Shown one piece after another: positions 1-7,156 of a stretch of DNA of 19,665 bases. Position numbers and translations under genes: made by a program. The notes under the pieces are model-generated. The model made no database searches and was not told the DNA's origin. It saw nothing but the letters and a program-made list of their open reading frames with translations. Each line of letters starts with the position of its first letter. Position 1 is the first letter of the stretch. Source of the DNA: AV2 sp035637175 (GTDB lineage: Bacteria; Verrucomicrobiota; Verrucomicrobiia; Limisphaerales; AV2); assembly GCA_035637175.1 (NCBI GenBank), contig DASPXS010000040.1, forward strand, positions 1 to 19,665. The letters are read 5' to 3'.

Positions 1-1
1 G

Positions 2-226
2 GCGGGAACCGTCGCTCAGAGCGACCCCCAAATCCCGCCCATGCCCGGATTGAAACTGGCGGCAATTCGTGGCGCAAAAATTCTTGGAACGGCGAAACCG
101 GGCGAAGTCATTCGCCTCGAAGCGTGGGTCGTTGGCCGCCTGAACAATCTTGTCCAGGCGCAGGCGACGGCTTCGGTAAATGGCGAACTCGTGATGCGGG
201 CCGAGTTGACGCTGAGCGGAGACTAA
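2..226 (+). CDS. 3-hydroxyacyl-ACP dehydratase-like hotdog protein, C-terminal part (5' end outside window)
   Basis: The frame is open from base 2 to the TAA at 224-226, giving 74 visible residues; the start lies upstream of the window. The segment reads as the last half of a hotdog fold of the FabA/FabZ type: a run like LKLAAIRGAKILGTAKPGE (the strand before the conserved P-G-[DE] turn), then IRLEAWVVGRLNNLVQAQAT, then a V-N-G-E-L turn and a final A-E-L-T-L strand. In FabZ-family enzymes this part packs the sheet; the catalytic His and Glu lie earlier and cannot be checked. The likely role is dehydration of 3-hydroxyacyl-ACP or a related thioester. An internal ATG at 41 is not a credible start because the similarity begins before it. 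The final codons of the gene (from base 214) are part of a tandem repeat that continues downstream. Confidence 0.6.
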   Translation, partial: AGTVAQSDPQIPPMPGLKLAAIRGAKILGTAKPGEVIRLEAWVVGRLNNLVQAQATASVNGELVMRAELTLSGD

Positions 227-345
227 GGGGTCATAAGGGGTCAATAAGGGGTCAGTCCCGCACAATCACCTATTTTCTGTGAGCGGAGGCTAAGGGGTCA
301 GAGCGGAGCTAAGGGGTCAGTCCCACACAATCACCTATTTTCTGT
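214..345. repeat. REP-like tandem repeat cluster 1, containing a gene's stop codon
   Basis: The decamer TAAGGGGTCA occurs five times (224-233, 234-243, 245-254, 291-300, 310-319). Two longer 36-bp copies (245-280 and 310-345) extend it with GTCCCRCACAATCACC and then TATTTTCTGT; they differ at one base (260 versus 325). The motif GAGCGGAG(R)C precedes it at 214, 281 and 301, so the block is an imperfect tandem duplication of about 65 bp (214-280 and 281-345). The first copy overlaps the last codons and stop of the dehydratase-like gene. A further GGGGTCAGG occurs at 352-360. The core AAGGGGTCAGTCC recurs in the second cluster at 2594-2696, which suggests a dispersed REP-type element. The remaining spacer to 475 holds only a short CTGAG/CTCAG hairpin (411-426) and no gene I can support. 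Confidence 0.8.
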
Positions 346-475
346 CCTGTTGGGGTCAGGTCTCTGGATTAATTGAAACGAGAGTACGTCCGGTGTACGG
401 GGCGGCGGCGCTGAGGCCTGACTCAGGGGGCGCAACGTCGCCGGCCGAACCGCCGCACCCCTGGCCATCATTCAC

Positions 476-1357
476 TCACGCATTTCGCCAGGCGGACAAT
501 CGCTTTTTGAAACGGATCGCATTCGCGTGGCCGCGAAGCATTCCCGGGAAATCGGCGACGAGTTGTTTCCATTCCGGCACGTCACCCCACGCGGTCACGG
601 TGAAAACTTCGACTGCGCGCCTGGTTTTGATCCGCAACTCGCGCGCGCGCCGATTAAAACGCTGACGCAACATCATTTTCCACGCCTCCAGCGACTCGGG
701 CGGCTGCAACGCGTGACGTCCCACCCAGGGAAGCCACTCCGCGACCTGCGACTGGTGACACCAGCTCATTTCACAGACCTGCGGGAACGCCGCTTCGATA
801 TCGACGGCGAAATCGCAGGAGTTGGCGTTGCCCATGTAACCGTCGTAAACATTGAGGATCACCGGCACTTTGCGCGGCTCGGATTTCGTTTCGTCCGCGG
901 GAAATTCCGGCGTGAACGCGTGCGGCACATTGATCATGTAAGCAACCTTTCTCACCGCTTCCGCCAGGGCAACGTGGTCAACGTGAATGCCGGCCAGCGG
1001 ATCGGGCGGCAACGGCGGGCAAAAGAGGTAATCGGGCTCGTAATCGCGGATGCTCTTCCAGAGCGCCGCCAGCAGTTCGGTGTTCACTTGCAGGCAGGCC
1101 TCGCGCGGCACCCGGCCGTCCGGATAGCGCAACGGTTCAAACTCGTATCCGCCGAGCCGGGCGGAGGCCTGTTGTTCCCGGAGCCGAATTTTGCCCGTTT
1201 CTTCGCGCGTCCGGGAATAATGGCCCGCTTTGCCATCCGTGCAGACCACAACTTTGGCGCGCAACTGGCCGCCGAGTTTTCGTTTCCACATTTCGAACGT
1301 GCCGGCGGCGGTGAATTCGTAGTCGTCGAAATGCGCGTGAATGAAAAGGATTTTCAT
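476..1357 (-). CDS. PIG-L family deacetylase (LmbE-like, metal-dependent)
   Basis: The protein has 293 residues if started at the ATG at 1357. I chose this start because the conserved first strand begins immediately (MKILFIHAHFDD); upstream in-frame codons would run into the divergent anmK gene. The zinc-binding motif of the PIG-L/LmbE fold is H9-F-D11-D12 with E14, and the second motif is H125-V-D-H128, the usual HxDH. A CTDGKAGH segment follows the second strand, as in the family. These enzymes remove N-acetyl groups from GlcNAc-containing substrates (GlcNAc-PI, mycothiol and bacillithiol precursors, other amino sugars). The substrate here cannot be told from sequence. No signal peptide is visible, so it is probably cytosolic. 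The gene is divergent from anmK, 94 bp away. No clear Shine-Dalgarno is seen. Confidence 0.85.
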   Translation of the reverse strand: MKILFIHAHFDDYEFTAAGTFEMWKRKLGGQLRAKVVVCTDGKAGHYSRTREETGKIRLREQQASARLGGYEFEPLRYPDGRVPREACLQVNTELLAALWKSIRDYEPDYLFCPPLPPDPLAGIHVDHVALAEAVRKVAYMINVPHAFTPEFPADETKSEPRKVPVILNVYDGYMGNANSCDFAVDIEAAFPQVCEMSWCHQSQVAEWLPWVGRHALQPPESLEAWKMMLRQRFNRRARELRIKTRRAVEVFTVTAWGDVPEWKQLVADFPGMLRGHANAIRFKKRLSAWRNA

Positions 1358-1451
1358 GCCGGTGCGGCCGCATCCAACCACAGTCGCCGGGCGGCTTCCA
1401 GCCGCTTTTGGCGTGCGATTCCGGTGTCGGCGATGTAAACCGTGTCGCACC
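1358..1451. promoter_or_regulatory. Divergent spacer between PIG-L gene and anmK
   Basis: This 94-bp spacer separates two start codons that point away from each other, so both promoters or their downstream parts should lie here or within the opposite coding region. It contains a short inverted repeat GCGGC-TTCCA-GCCGC (1391-1405) followed by TTTT on the plus strand. I do not see convincing -35/-10 boxes or Shine-Dalgarno sequences for either gene. Confidence 0.3.
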
Positions 1452-2588
1452 ATGGCTGACGCGAAAGACAAACCGTCGCTCGTTCTTGGCATCATGTCCG
1501 GCACGAGCATGGATGCCGTGGATTACTGCTTGTGCGAAGTCGGGCCGGCGCGCGTGCGGTTGCTGCGCCATTGGCAGGTGAAGTTTCCCCCGCCGTTGCG
1601 GCGACGTTTGCACGCCGCCGCGAGCAATCAGGCGGCAAGCTACGAGCTCGGACAGTTGCACCATGACCTGGGCCGGTTTTATGCGAAACATTCCGTGCCG
1701 GGCCCGCGCGCGGTGAAACCACGGCTGGTCGGTTTGCATGGACAAACCACGTTTCATAATCCCGACCGCGCGCGCCCCGCCACATTTCAGCTTGGCGAGC
1801 CCGCCTATCTGGCCGAGGCATTGCGCGCGCCGGTCGTCAGCAATTTTCGCGCGGCGGACATCGCCGCCGGCGGGCAAGGCGCGCCCCTGGCCACCTTGTT
1901 TCATCAAATTGTTTTCGGCAAACCGGGCCGGCATATTTGCATCAACAACCTGGGCGGCATCAGCAATGTGACGTCGCTGGACTGGCGACGCGGACGAACC
2001 GCGCGGGTCCTCGCGTTCGACACCGGCCCGGGCAACATGCTGCTGGACCTGGCTGCGCGGCATTTTTCCGGAGGCCAACAAACCTGTGACCGCAGCGGCA
2101 ACCGGGCCGCCCGCGGCAAGGTTGCGCCGGAAATTCTGGCCAACTGGTTGAAGCATCCGTTTTTTCGGGAACGCCCGCCGAAGAGCACCGGGCGCGAACT
2201 TTTTGGCGAGCCGTTCTTCGAATCCGCGATTCGTCGGATGTCAAACCTGTCCCCGGACGACGCGTTGGCGACATTGACTGAATTGACCGCGCGTTCGCTC
2301 GCGCTGAATTACCGGCTCCATTTGCCCTCGCTGCCGGGCGAGGTGATTCTGTGCGGCGGCGGGACGGCGAACCGTCACCTGGTCGGCCGCATTCGCGCGA
2401 ACTTGCAGACGTTGGAGCCGTCCATGAATATCCGGAAATCCGAAGAACTGGGCTGGCCGCGGCAAAGCGTCGAGCCGGCGGCGTTTGCGTTGCTGGCGTA
2501 CCATCGCTGGAGGCGAAAGGCGGGCAATCTGCCGGAGACAACCGGCGCCCGCCGCGCGGTGTTGCTGGGACAAATTGCGGAAGCGTGA
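1452..2588 (+). CDS. anmK: Anhydro-N-acetylmuramic acid kinase
   Basis: The protein has 378 residues, close to the roughly 370 usual for the family. AnmK opens the anhydro ring of 1,6-anhydro-MurNAc and phosphorylates it with ATP to MurNAc-6-phosphate in the cytosol, a step of peptidoglycan recycling. Family motifs appear in order: GIMSGTSMDAVD near the N-terminus, GLHGQTTFHNP, the VVSNFRAADIAAGGQGAP segment, NLGGISN, FDTGPGN containing the expected catalytic Asp (D190), a STGRELFGEPFF stretch, and VILCGGGTANRHL near the C-terminus. The start is ATG 1452 (MADAKDK), which puts the nucleotide-binding motif at the usual distance; an upstream in-frame ATG at 1341 would overlap the PIG-L gene and adds unrelated residues. 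In the VVSNFR motif an Asn stands where Asp is common. No Shine-Dalgarno is obvious. No murQ or nagZ partner is in the window. Confidence 0.95.
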   Translation: MADAKDKPSLVLGIMSGTSMDAVDYCLCEVGPARVRLLRHWQVKFPPPLRRRLHAAASNQAASYELGQLHHDLGRFYAKHSVPGPRAVKPRLVGLHGQTTFHNPDRARPATFQLGEPAYLAEALRAPVVSNFRAADIAAGGQGAPLATLFHQIVFGKPGRHICINNLGGISNVTSLDWRRGRTARVLAFDTGPGNMLLDLAARHFSGGQQTCDRSGNRAARGKVAPEILANWLKHPFFRERPPKSTGRELFGEPFFESAIRRMSNLSPDDALATLTELTARSLALNYRLHLPSLPGEVILCGGGTANRHLVGRIRANLQTLEPSMNIRKSEELGWPRQSVEPAAFALLAYHRWRRKAGNLPETTGARRAVLLGQIAEA

Positions 2589-2593
2589 ACGGG

Positions 2594-2696
2594 AAGGGGT
2601 CAGTCCTAACTTTTGACACAAAACGGGCACGAAAGTGTCAAAAGTTAGGACTGACCCCTTGTGTGCGAAAGTGTCAAAAGTTAGGACTGACCCCTT
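2594..2696. repeat. REP-like cluster 2: 26-bp inverted repeat plus direct copy between convergent genes
   Basis: A 26-bp arm (2594-2619, starting AAGGGGTCAGTCCTAAC and ending TTTTGACAC) is followed after 15 nt by its perfect reverse complement (2635-2660). A second perfect copy of that complement lies at 2671-2696, 36 bp further on. The first two arms can form a long perfect stem with a 15-nt loop, or arms 1 and 3 can pair instead. The block sits between the 3' ends of anmK and the response regulator gene, where a hairpin could stop transcription from both sides, although no clear U-tract follows it. The first 13 bases of the arm (AAGGGGTCAGTCC) are shared with cluster 1 at 214-345. This arrangement resembles REP/BIME elements mobilised by RAYT (TnpA-REP) transposases; no such transposase gene is in the window. 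Confidence 0.9.
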
Positions 2697-2714
2697 GTGT
2701 GGCACCCCGCCGAT

Positions 2715-3377
2715 TCACTCTTCCTCGCCGGCCTCGTCTTCGGCGTCGCTCTGCCACCGGGGATAGACTTCGGGCGGCAGTTCGCCGCGGCGGATCAACT
2801 CCTGCAGATCGCGAATGATGGTGCGCCGCGCCACTTTGAACCGACGCGCCAGCGCGGATATGTTGGGGCGTTCGTCGGTCGCGGCCAGCATCTGGCGAAT
2901 CTGGGTCTGGCGACTGAGCCGATCGGTCGATCGGCTCAGCAACTCCTGGACGTCCACGCGTCGGGATCGTTCCAGCGCCTCGAATTGACGGACGACTTCG
3001 GTCTCCCCGCATTCGGCGAGCGCGGTTTCGACCGTGCGCGTCAACTCATGCAAATCCACCGGTTTGGTGATGCAGTAATGCGCCCGCCGCGGCCCCTGCA
3101 ACGCGTCAATCTGCTGGTGCACTTCCAAAGCGCCGGAAACGACGATGATCGGCACGTGAGGCAGCAGTTCCTTGAATTCGGCCAGGTATTCCAGGCCCAG
3201 TTCTCCCTTCGCAAGGATATGATCGAGGATGATGACGTTCGGGGGGGTTCCGGCGAGTGCCTTGAGCGCTTCGCTGGCCGTAGTCGAGCGAACGAGCTGA
3301 TATTTTCCCAACGCTTCTTCGTAGATTTCATACTGGAAATCGTCGTCTTCGATGATGAGAATCCGCGGGTCGTTCAT
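2715..3377 (-). CDS. Response regulator, REC plus C-terminal helix-turn-helix
   Basis: The protein has 220 residues. The receiver domain (about 3-120) has the acidic pocket E10/D11/D12, phospho-acceptor D52 (VIILDHI), S81 and the conserved Lys K105 in TKPVD. After a linker of about 40 residues rich in charge, residues 170-200 (PNISALARRFKVARRTIIRD) look like a winged or DeoR/HTH_11-type helix-turn-helix, so it probably binds DNA. The C-terminus is strongly acidic. The ATG at 3377 places the first strand (RILIIED) at the normal distance. The gene lies 36 nt downstream of the propeller sensor kinase on the same strand, so it is very likely its partner: phosphotransfer from H797 of that kinase to D52. 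Its 3' end faces anmK across the REP-like inverted repeat. The target genes are unknown. Confidence 0.85.
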   Translation of the reverse strand: MNDPRILIIEDDDFQYEIYEEALGKYQLVRSTTASEALKALAGTPPNVIILDHILAKGELGLEYLAEFKELLPHVPIIVVSGALEVHQQIDALQGPRRAHYCITKPVDLHELTRTVETALAECGETEVVRQFEALERSRRVDVQELLSRSTDRLSRQTQIRQMLAATDERPNISALARRFKVARRTIIRDLQELIRRGELPPEVYPRWQSDAEDEAGEEE

Positions 3378-3413
3378 GGGCTGGCGCAGGGTAACGCCAG
3401 GGCGCCTGACAAA

Positions 3414-6400
3414 TCAAGTTTCCGTCTCGCGCAGCGCCGGGACGAGGATGGTGAAGGTGCTTCCCGCCCCGGGCGACGACTCCACCATCAGCCCGTAGCC
3501 CAATTCCTTGGCGATTTCATAGACCATGGACAAACCGAGCCCGGTGCCGCGCCGGGTGGAAAAGGCCTTGGTAGTGAAAAACGGTTCGAATATTCGCGGC
3601 AGGATTTCGGGTGACATGCCGGACCCCTGGTCCCGAACGGAGAGGTAAACGAGCGGCGGCCCGCCCAGCGGAGGGAGCACCGGGTCCGAGGGCGCCCTCT
3701 CCAGCAGTCCGGTGCGAAGGGTGATTACACCATGGCCGCTCATCGCGTCTGCGGCGTTGAGGATCAGATTCAGCAACATTTGCTGAATCAATTCGCCGAC
3801 GCCCCGCACGCGGGGCAAGGCCGCGGCCGGCTCGAATCGCAGCGTCATTTCGTGCTGGAACTGGTCGCCCAGCAGCTTTTTGGTTTCGGCCACCAACTGG
3901 TTGACCTCACACAGCCTCTCCTCCCGCCCCGCGCGGCTGAATCCCAGCATGGCTTTCACGATGCCGGAACCCTGCTCGACCATCGTTTTGATGCGGTCCA
4001 CGCGCGTGCGGATTTTCTCCCGGTCGTCGAGGTTGGATTCGATGATCTGCGCCGAGCCCCGGATGATGGAGAGAATGCTGTTGAAGTCGTGGGCAATCCC
4101 GGCGGCCAGCGTGCCCAGCGCCCGCATTTTCTGGCTGTGCAACAGCTCCTGGTTCGCCCGTTGCAGTTCCCGGGTCCGTTGCGCGACGATCTTTTCCACC
4201 TCCGAATAACTGCGCATCAGGCGCAAATGGCGGTTGACCGCCAGCCAGGCGAGAAACAGGGTCGCGATCGCGCCGCCGGCGGCAATCGCGAGCAGTCGCG
4301 GCTCCCGGAACCAGGGCACCACCGCAACAAACTCGTAAACCTGCGGCTGCGTCTCTTCGTTCCAATTGCGGTCCATGGCGCGGACGTAAAAGCGATGCTG
4401 ACCCGCCGCCGGATTGGTGAAGGTCGCGGAGGCCTCCGAAGAATAAGGCGACCAGGGCGTTTCATCCAGGTGGCGCGCGAAGAGCAGCCGGTCTCGTCGG
4501 GTGTAATCCCATTTGTCCTGCCCGTGAAAGTAGAAGGCGACCACTTCGGAGGAATAGACCTCCTTCGGATTCTGCGGGCCGGAGATGGAAGAGATGGGCG
4601 AATCAACGTCTGTGGAATGATGATACAGGCTAATACCTTTGTCGGTGGCCGCCCAAATCGCGCCACGCCGGTCTTGTCGCACCTGGAGCACGTCTCTTCC
4701 GGGCAAGCCCTCCTCGACACTATTCGCCACCCACGAGCCCTCAGCGAAACGATAGAGACCGTTGCTGGACGCGACCCACACGCTCCCATCCCGGGTGTTG
4801 ATCATGGCGTGGATTTGGCCCAACCCGAAGCGCACCGCGGACCAGGTCCGTCCGTTGAACTCGGAGATCGCATCTCCGGTCGCGTACCAGATTTTGCCTT
4901 TGCCCGTTTCGATCAGATCAACGGAGCGGCCCTGGGGTATGGTCTTTGCGGGCGTGAATGTTTTGGTTCTGGCGTCCCACACCGCGAGCCCGAGGCTGCC
5001 GCCCAGCCAGATCGACTCATCTTCGAGGGTTCGCACAAACGTGAGTTCATCGCCCAGACTCCAATCCGCTTTCGGTTCAAAGAAGGGTTCAAAACGTTTG
5101 CCATCGAACATCTCCAGGCGAAAATCAATGGGAGAATCCTTCGCCACCGTCTGGATGCAAAGACTGCCGCTTCGGAATTCTCCCAGGACTCCCCGGACCT
5201 CACGGCCGGCGGGATGAACGACCGGTGAAAACAGACCAGTGGATGGTTCAAAAAGCAAAACGCGATCCGCCGAACTGATTACAATCCGGCCATCCGGCGA
5301 GTTGTGGAGCGGGCTGGAAGTTTCGAGCGCCGGTGAAAAGCCATCCGGCCATTTGAAAGTCTGCAACTCTTCTCTTCGCCTCGCGAGCAACCCGGTTGTG
5401 CCCGCGAACCACAGTCCGCCCTCGTGGTCTTCGAGAGCGCCCAACACGGGGACATTGAGGTCAGCCAGTTCCCTGGGCGCGCGCCAGGTCTGCGGCGAAT
5501 GGCGCACCAGCCCTTCGGTTGTCGCCAGCCAGAAGACACCGTTGGGTTCACTCGCCACATCGTAGTATTGCGGCGTGCGCAAACCGGGAACCTGCACCGT
5601 TTGCCAGTCACTCCCCCTCCACCGGAACAGCGCGTTGCGCGTCGCGGCCCAGAATGTTCCGTCCAGATCTCTCCAGGCGTACCGCGTTTTTTCCGGCGCC
5701 GCAACCGGCGCTTCCCAGCTTCGTCCGTTGAAATACAGCGCGACTTTGCCGCCGTGCGCAATGGAATCGGCTGCGATTGTGACGCCGCCTTCGTCGTCTT
5801 CAAAAGGTCTCTCCAGGTTTTGCACCTGCCACGCCGGTTCGACTGGAAATTCCTGCCACAACGACTCCGGCGCCAGGCGCCGGACCGGCCCCGGCAGTTT
5901 GGCCAGGCCGTTGCTGCCGCTGAGCCAGGCGCCGCCATCGCGCGCCTCGACCAGGTCGTTGAATCGTCCGAGTTTCGTCTCCGGGGCCCGGCGCAGCACA
6001 AGGGTTCTGTTTTGGACGGAGTCGAATTCCAGGAGCCGGTCCGGCAGCACGGCCAATAAATGGTCCCGTTCGGCGGGCAGCAGCGGGATGGAACGGACTA
6101 ATCGCAGCGCGCTCGATTCATTCTCGGCCTGAATTTCGCCGACCGGATAGGGCGCCCATTGGTCCCGCCGATATTCCATGACGCCATTCGTGGCGAGGGA
6201 CCAGATCTGGCCGGACCGGCTCTCGTGCACCGGAAAATTGCCGGCCCCGGAAGAAGGAATCGTGCGTGCTTGAAATCCGTCCAGCCAACTGACCGAGCCG
6301 TTGGCAAGTCTGGCCCAGACGTTGCCCCGTGGACTGAGGGTCACCGCCACGACGGAAGAGTCACCCAAACCATCCGCCGCCCGATACACCCGCCAGCGAA

Positions 6401-6479
6401 AGCCTCCTTCCGAGTGGCAGCACAGGGTTAATGTCAGCATTAAGGCGGACAAAAAGAGGACCCGATGTTTGCGCGCCAT
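3414..6479 (-). CDS. Periplasmic beta-propeller sensor histidine kinase (Reg_prop / Y_Y_Y / HisKA / HATPase_c)
   Basis: The protein has 1021 residues with the start at ATG 6479. This start is preferred over an upstream in-frame codon at 6569 because it gives a classical signal sequence (MARKHRVLFLSALMLTLTL) and has a weak GGA Shine-Dalgarno. Residues about 30-640 are repeated blades with signatures such as GGLWFAGTTGL, GVFWLATTEGLV and GAIWAATDKGISL, typical of two-component regulator propellers. A Y_Y_Y-type domain follows (about 655-720, with WDYTRRDRLLFARHLD and HRFYVRAMDRNWN). One membrane helix spans about 729-748, then a short coil. The kinase core follows, with phospho-acceptor H797 in GIAHDFNS, an N-box (LNLILNAADAM), RIFEPFFTT and GTGLGLSM. 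It probably senses a periplasmic ligand; relatives in Bacteroidetes respond to glycans, but the ligand here is unknown. Unlike those it lacks fused receiver and HTH domains, which are provided by the adjacent downstream gene. Confidence 0.9.
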   Translation of the reverse strand: MARKHRVLFLSALMLTLTLCCHSEGGFRWRVYRAADGLGDSSVVAVTLSPRGNVWARLANGSVSWLDGFQARTIPSSGAGNFPVHESRSGQIWSLATNGVMEYRRDQWAPYPVGEIQAENESSALRLVRSIPLLPAERDHLLAVLPDRLLEFDSVQNRTLVLRRAPETKLGRFNDLVEARDGGAWLSGSNGLAKLPGPVRRLAPESLWQEFPVEPAWQVQNLERPFEDDEGGVTIAADSIAHGGKVALYFNGRSWEAPVAAPEKTRYAWRDLDGTFWAATRNALFRWRGSDWQTVQVPGLRTPQYYDVASEPNGVFWLATTEGLVRHSPQTWRAPRELADLNVPVLGALEDHEGGLWFAGTTGLLARRREELQTFKWPDGFSPALETSSPLHNSPDGRIVISSADRVLLFEPSTGLFSPVVHPAGREVRGVLGEFRSGSLCIQTVAKDSPIDFRLEMFDGKRFEPFFEPKADWSLGDELTFVRTLEDESIWLGGSLGLAVWDARTKTFTPAKTIPQGRSVDLIETGKGKIWYATGDAISEFNGRTWSAVRFGLGQIHAMINTRDGSVWVASSNGLYRFAEGSWVANSVEEGLPGRDVLQVRQDRRGAIWAATDKGISLYHHSTDVDSPISSISGPQNPKEVYSSEVVAFYFHGQDKWDYTRRDRLLFARHLDETPWSPYSSEASATFTNPAAGQHRFYVRAMDRNWNEETQPQVYEFVAVVPWFREPRLLAIAAGGAIATLFLAWLAVNRHLRLMRSYSEVEKIVAQRTRELQRANQELLHSQKMRALGTLAAGIAHDFNSILSIIRGSAQIIESNLDDREKIRTRVDRIKTMVEQGSGIVKAMLGFSRAGREERLCEVNQLVAETKKLLGDQFQHEMTLRFEPAAALPRVRGVGELIQQMLLNLILNAADAMSGHGVITLRTGLLERAPSDPVLPPLGGPPLVYLSVRDQGSGMSPEILPRIFEPFFTTKAFSTRRGTGLGLSMVYEIAKELGYGLMVESSPGAGSTFTILVPALRETET

Positions 6480-6776
6480 ATTTTTCCGGCCTCGACTGAA
6501 GTAATACTGTCGGCCTGACCGCAAAACGATTACCCGACTGCCTGGGGCAAGCAAGCCAAAGCTTGCCACCCACCCGGACGCAACCGCACAGACGACCGGT
6601 AACTCCGGTCAAATCGCGAGGAGGTTCGCCACCCCGAGCCGCATTGGAAATTGCAAACGCGTAAAAGACCGGTGTGAAGAGGCCCCGGTCCAGGAGGAGA
6701 GTCATCCGAGCGAGTCATCCCGGACACGCCGTGCCGGACACGCCAATGGATCGCAACGACGAACGCAAACAACGGA

Positions 6777-6866
6777 AGCAGCGCAGTCTCAACAAGCACT
6801 GCGCTGCTATCTCATACGCGCCCGTCGGACTCTCCGGCCCGTTTGTCACGGGCGCAATTCTGAGAC
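6777..6866 (-). ncRNA. Candidate structured RNA or leader element
   Basis: Several complementary segments are nested here. An 11-bp perfect stem AGCAGCGCAGT/ACTGCGCTGCT (6777-6787 and 6798-6808) has a 10-nt loop. Next to it an 8-bp stem GCGCCCGT/ACGGGCGC (6818-6825 and 6848-6855) is enclosed by TCTCA/TGAGA (6810-6814 and 6861-6865) and itself encloses a small CGGA-CTC-TCCG hairpin (6826-6836). The segment GCCCGT at 6837-6842 can instead pair with ACGGGC (6848-6853). TGAGAC at 6861-6866 could pair with GTCTCA at 6786-6791, disrupting the 11-bp stem. Alternative pairings of this type are seen in regulatory leaders. The strand is uncertain; minus is suggested because the propeller kinase lies downstream on that strand. 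I recognise no known RNA family. Confidence 0.3.
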
Positions 6867-6899
6867 AAGCATTGGGAGTGCCGGTTATCAAATGTCGGT

Positions 6900-6927
6900 C
6901 AATAAAACGGCGAACTGCATCGCCGTT
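6900..6927 (-). terminator. Likely intrinsic terminator downstream of tRNA-Glu
   Basis: Read on the minus strand, an 8-bp perfect stem AACGGCGA/TCGCCGTT (6920-6927 and 6906-6913) with a 6-nt loop runs into TTTTATT. This is the layout of a Rho-independent terminator, about 100 nt beyond the 3' end of tRNA-Glu. It would separate the large kinase/tRNA transcript from the propeller kinase gene. Confidence 0.6.
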
Positions 6928-7026
6928 CTTTGCCGTGGGGTGAATTCCTTCCGGCCCGCTCAATGACAAAAAGGGAATGGAAGCGGCGAGGCGATTATCG
7001 AGCTTTCGTAGATGCTTGAACGGGAA

Positions 7027-7101
7027 TGGCGACCCTAACGGGAATCGAACCCGTGCTACCGCCGTGAAAGGGCGGTGTCCTAACCGCTAGACGATAGGGT
7101 C
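7027..7101 (-). tRNA. tRNA-Glu (anticodon UUC), CCA encoded
   Basis: The minus strand folds as a full cloverleaf. The 7-bp acceptor stem GACCCTA/TAGGGTC is at 7095-7101 and 7031-7037. The D-arm has TCGTCTAGCGGTTAGGA, the anticodon stem is CCGCC/GGCGG with loop CTTTCAC giving anticodon TTC, and the T-arm contains GGTTCGATTCC. The discriminator base is G (7030) and CCA is encoded at 7027-7029. The gene lies on the same strand as, and 55 nt after, the large hybrid kinase gene. Confidence 0.97.
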
Positions 7102-7130
7102 GTCGAGGCGGGTTAAGTTACAAGCGCCTG

Positions 7131-7150
7131 TTCCGCGTTGTCACGCGGAA
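7131..7150 (-). terminator. Hairpin after the large hybrid kinase gene
   Basis: A 7-bp perfect stem TTCCGCG/CGCGGAA (7131-7137 and 7144-7150) with a 6-nt loop begins 6 nt after the kinase stop codon and ends before tRNA-Glu. No U-tract follows on the minus strand, so it could be a weak terminator, an RNA-stability hairpin or a processing signal upstream of the tRNA. Confidence 0.3.
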
Positions 7151-7156
7151 AATCGG

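Larger units (their letters stand above)
6480..7026. other. 547-bp non-coding interval between the propeller kinase and tRNA-Glu
   Basis: I find no convincing protein gene here. Short frames exist on both strands but encode low-complexity Arg/Ser/Pro-rich sequences and overlap one another. The interval holds a likely minus-strand terminator (6900-6927), a cluster of strong inverted repeats (6777-6866) and a small GCAAGC/GCTTGC hairpin (6551-6566). As it lies upstream of the kinase start at 6479, it must also contain that gene's promoter unless transcription reads through from tRNA-Glu. Confidence 0.6.

Noticed and set aside
527..1438. Plus-strand open frame opposite the PIG-L deacetylase
   Set aside because: The minus-strand frame has the complete metal-binding motifs and anmK starts just beyond; the plus frame has none.
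3732..5228. Plus-strand open frame opposite the propeller kinase
   Set aside because: Antisense to strong Reg_prop, Y_Y_Y and kinase motifs; no recognisable domain of its own.
6530..6969. Small open frames on both strands (84-114 codons) in the gap before tRNA-Glu
   Set aside because: They overlap each other and the structured repeats, show no domain, and have Arg/Ser/Pro-rich compositions typical of non-coding GC-rich DNA.
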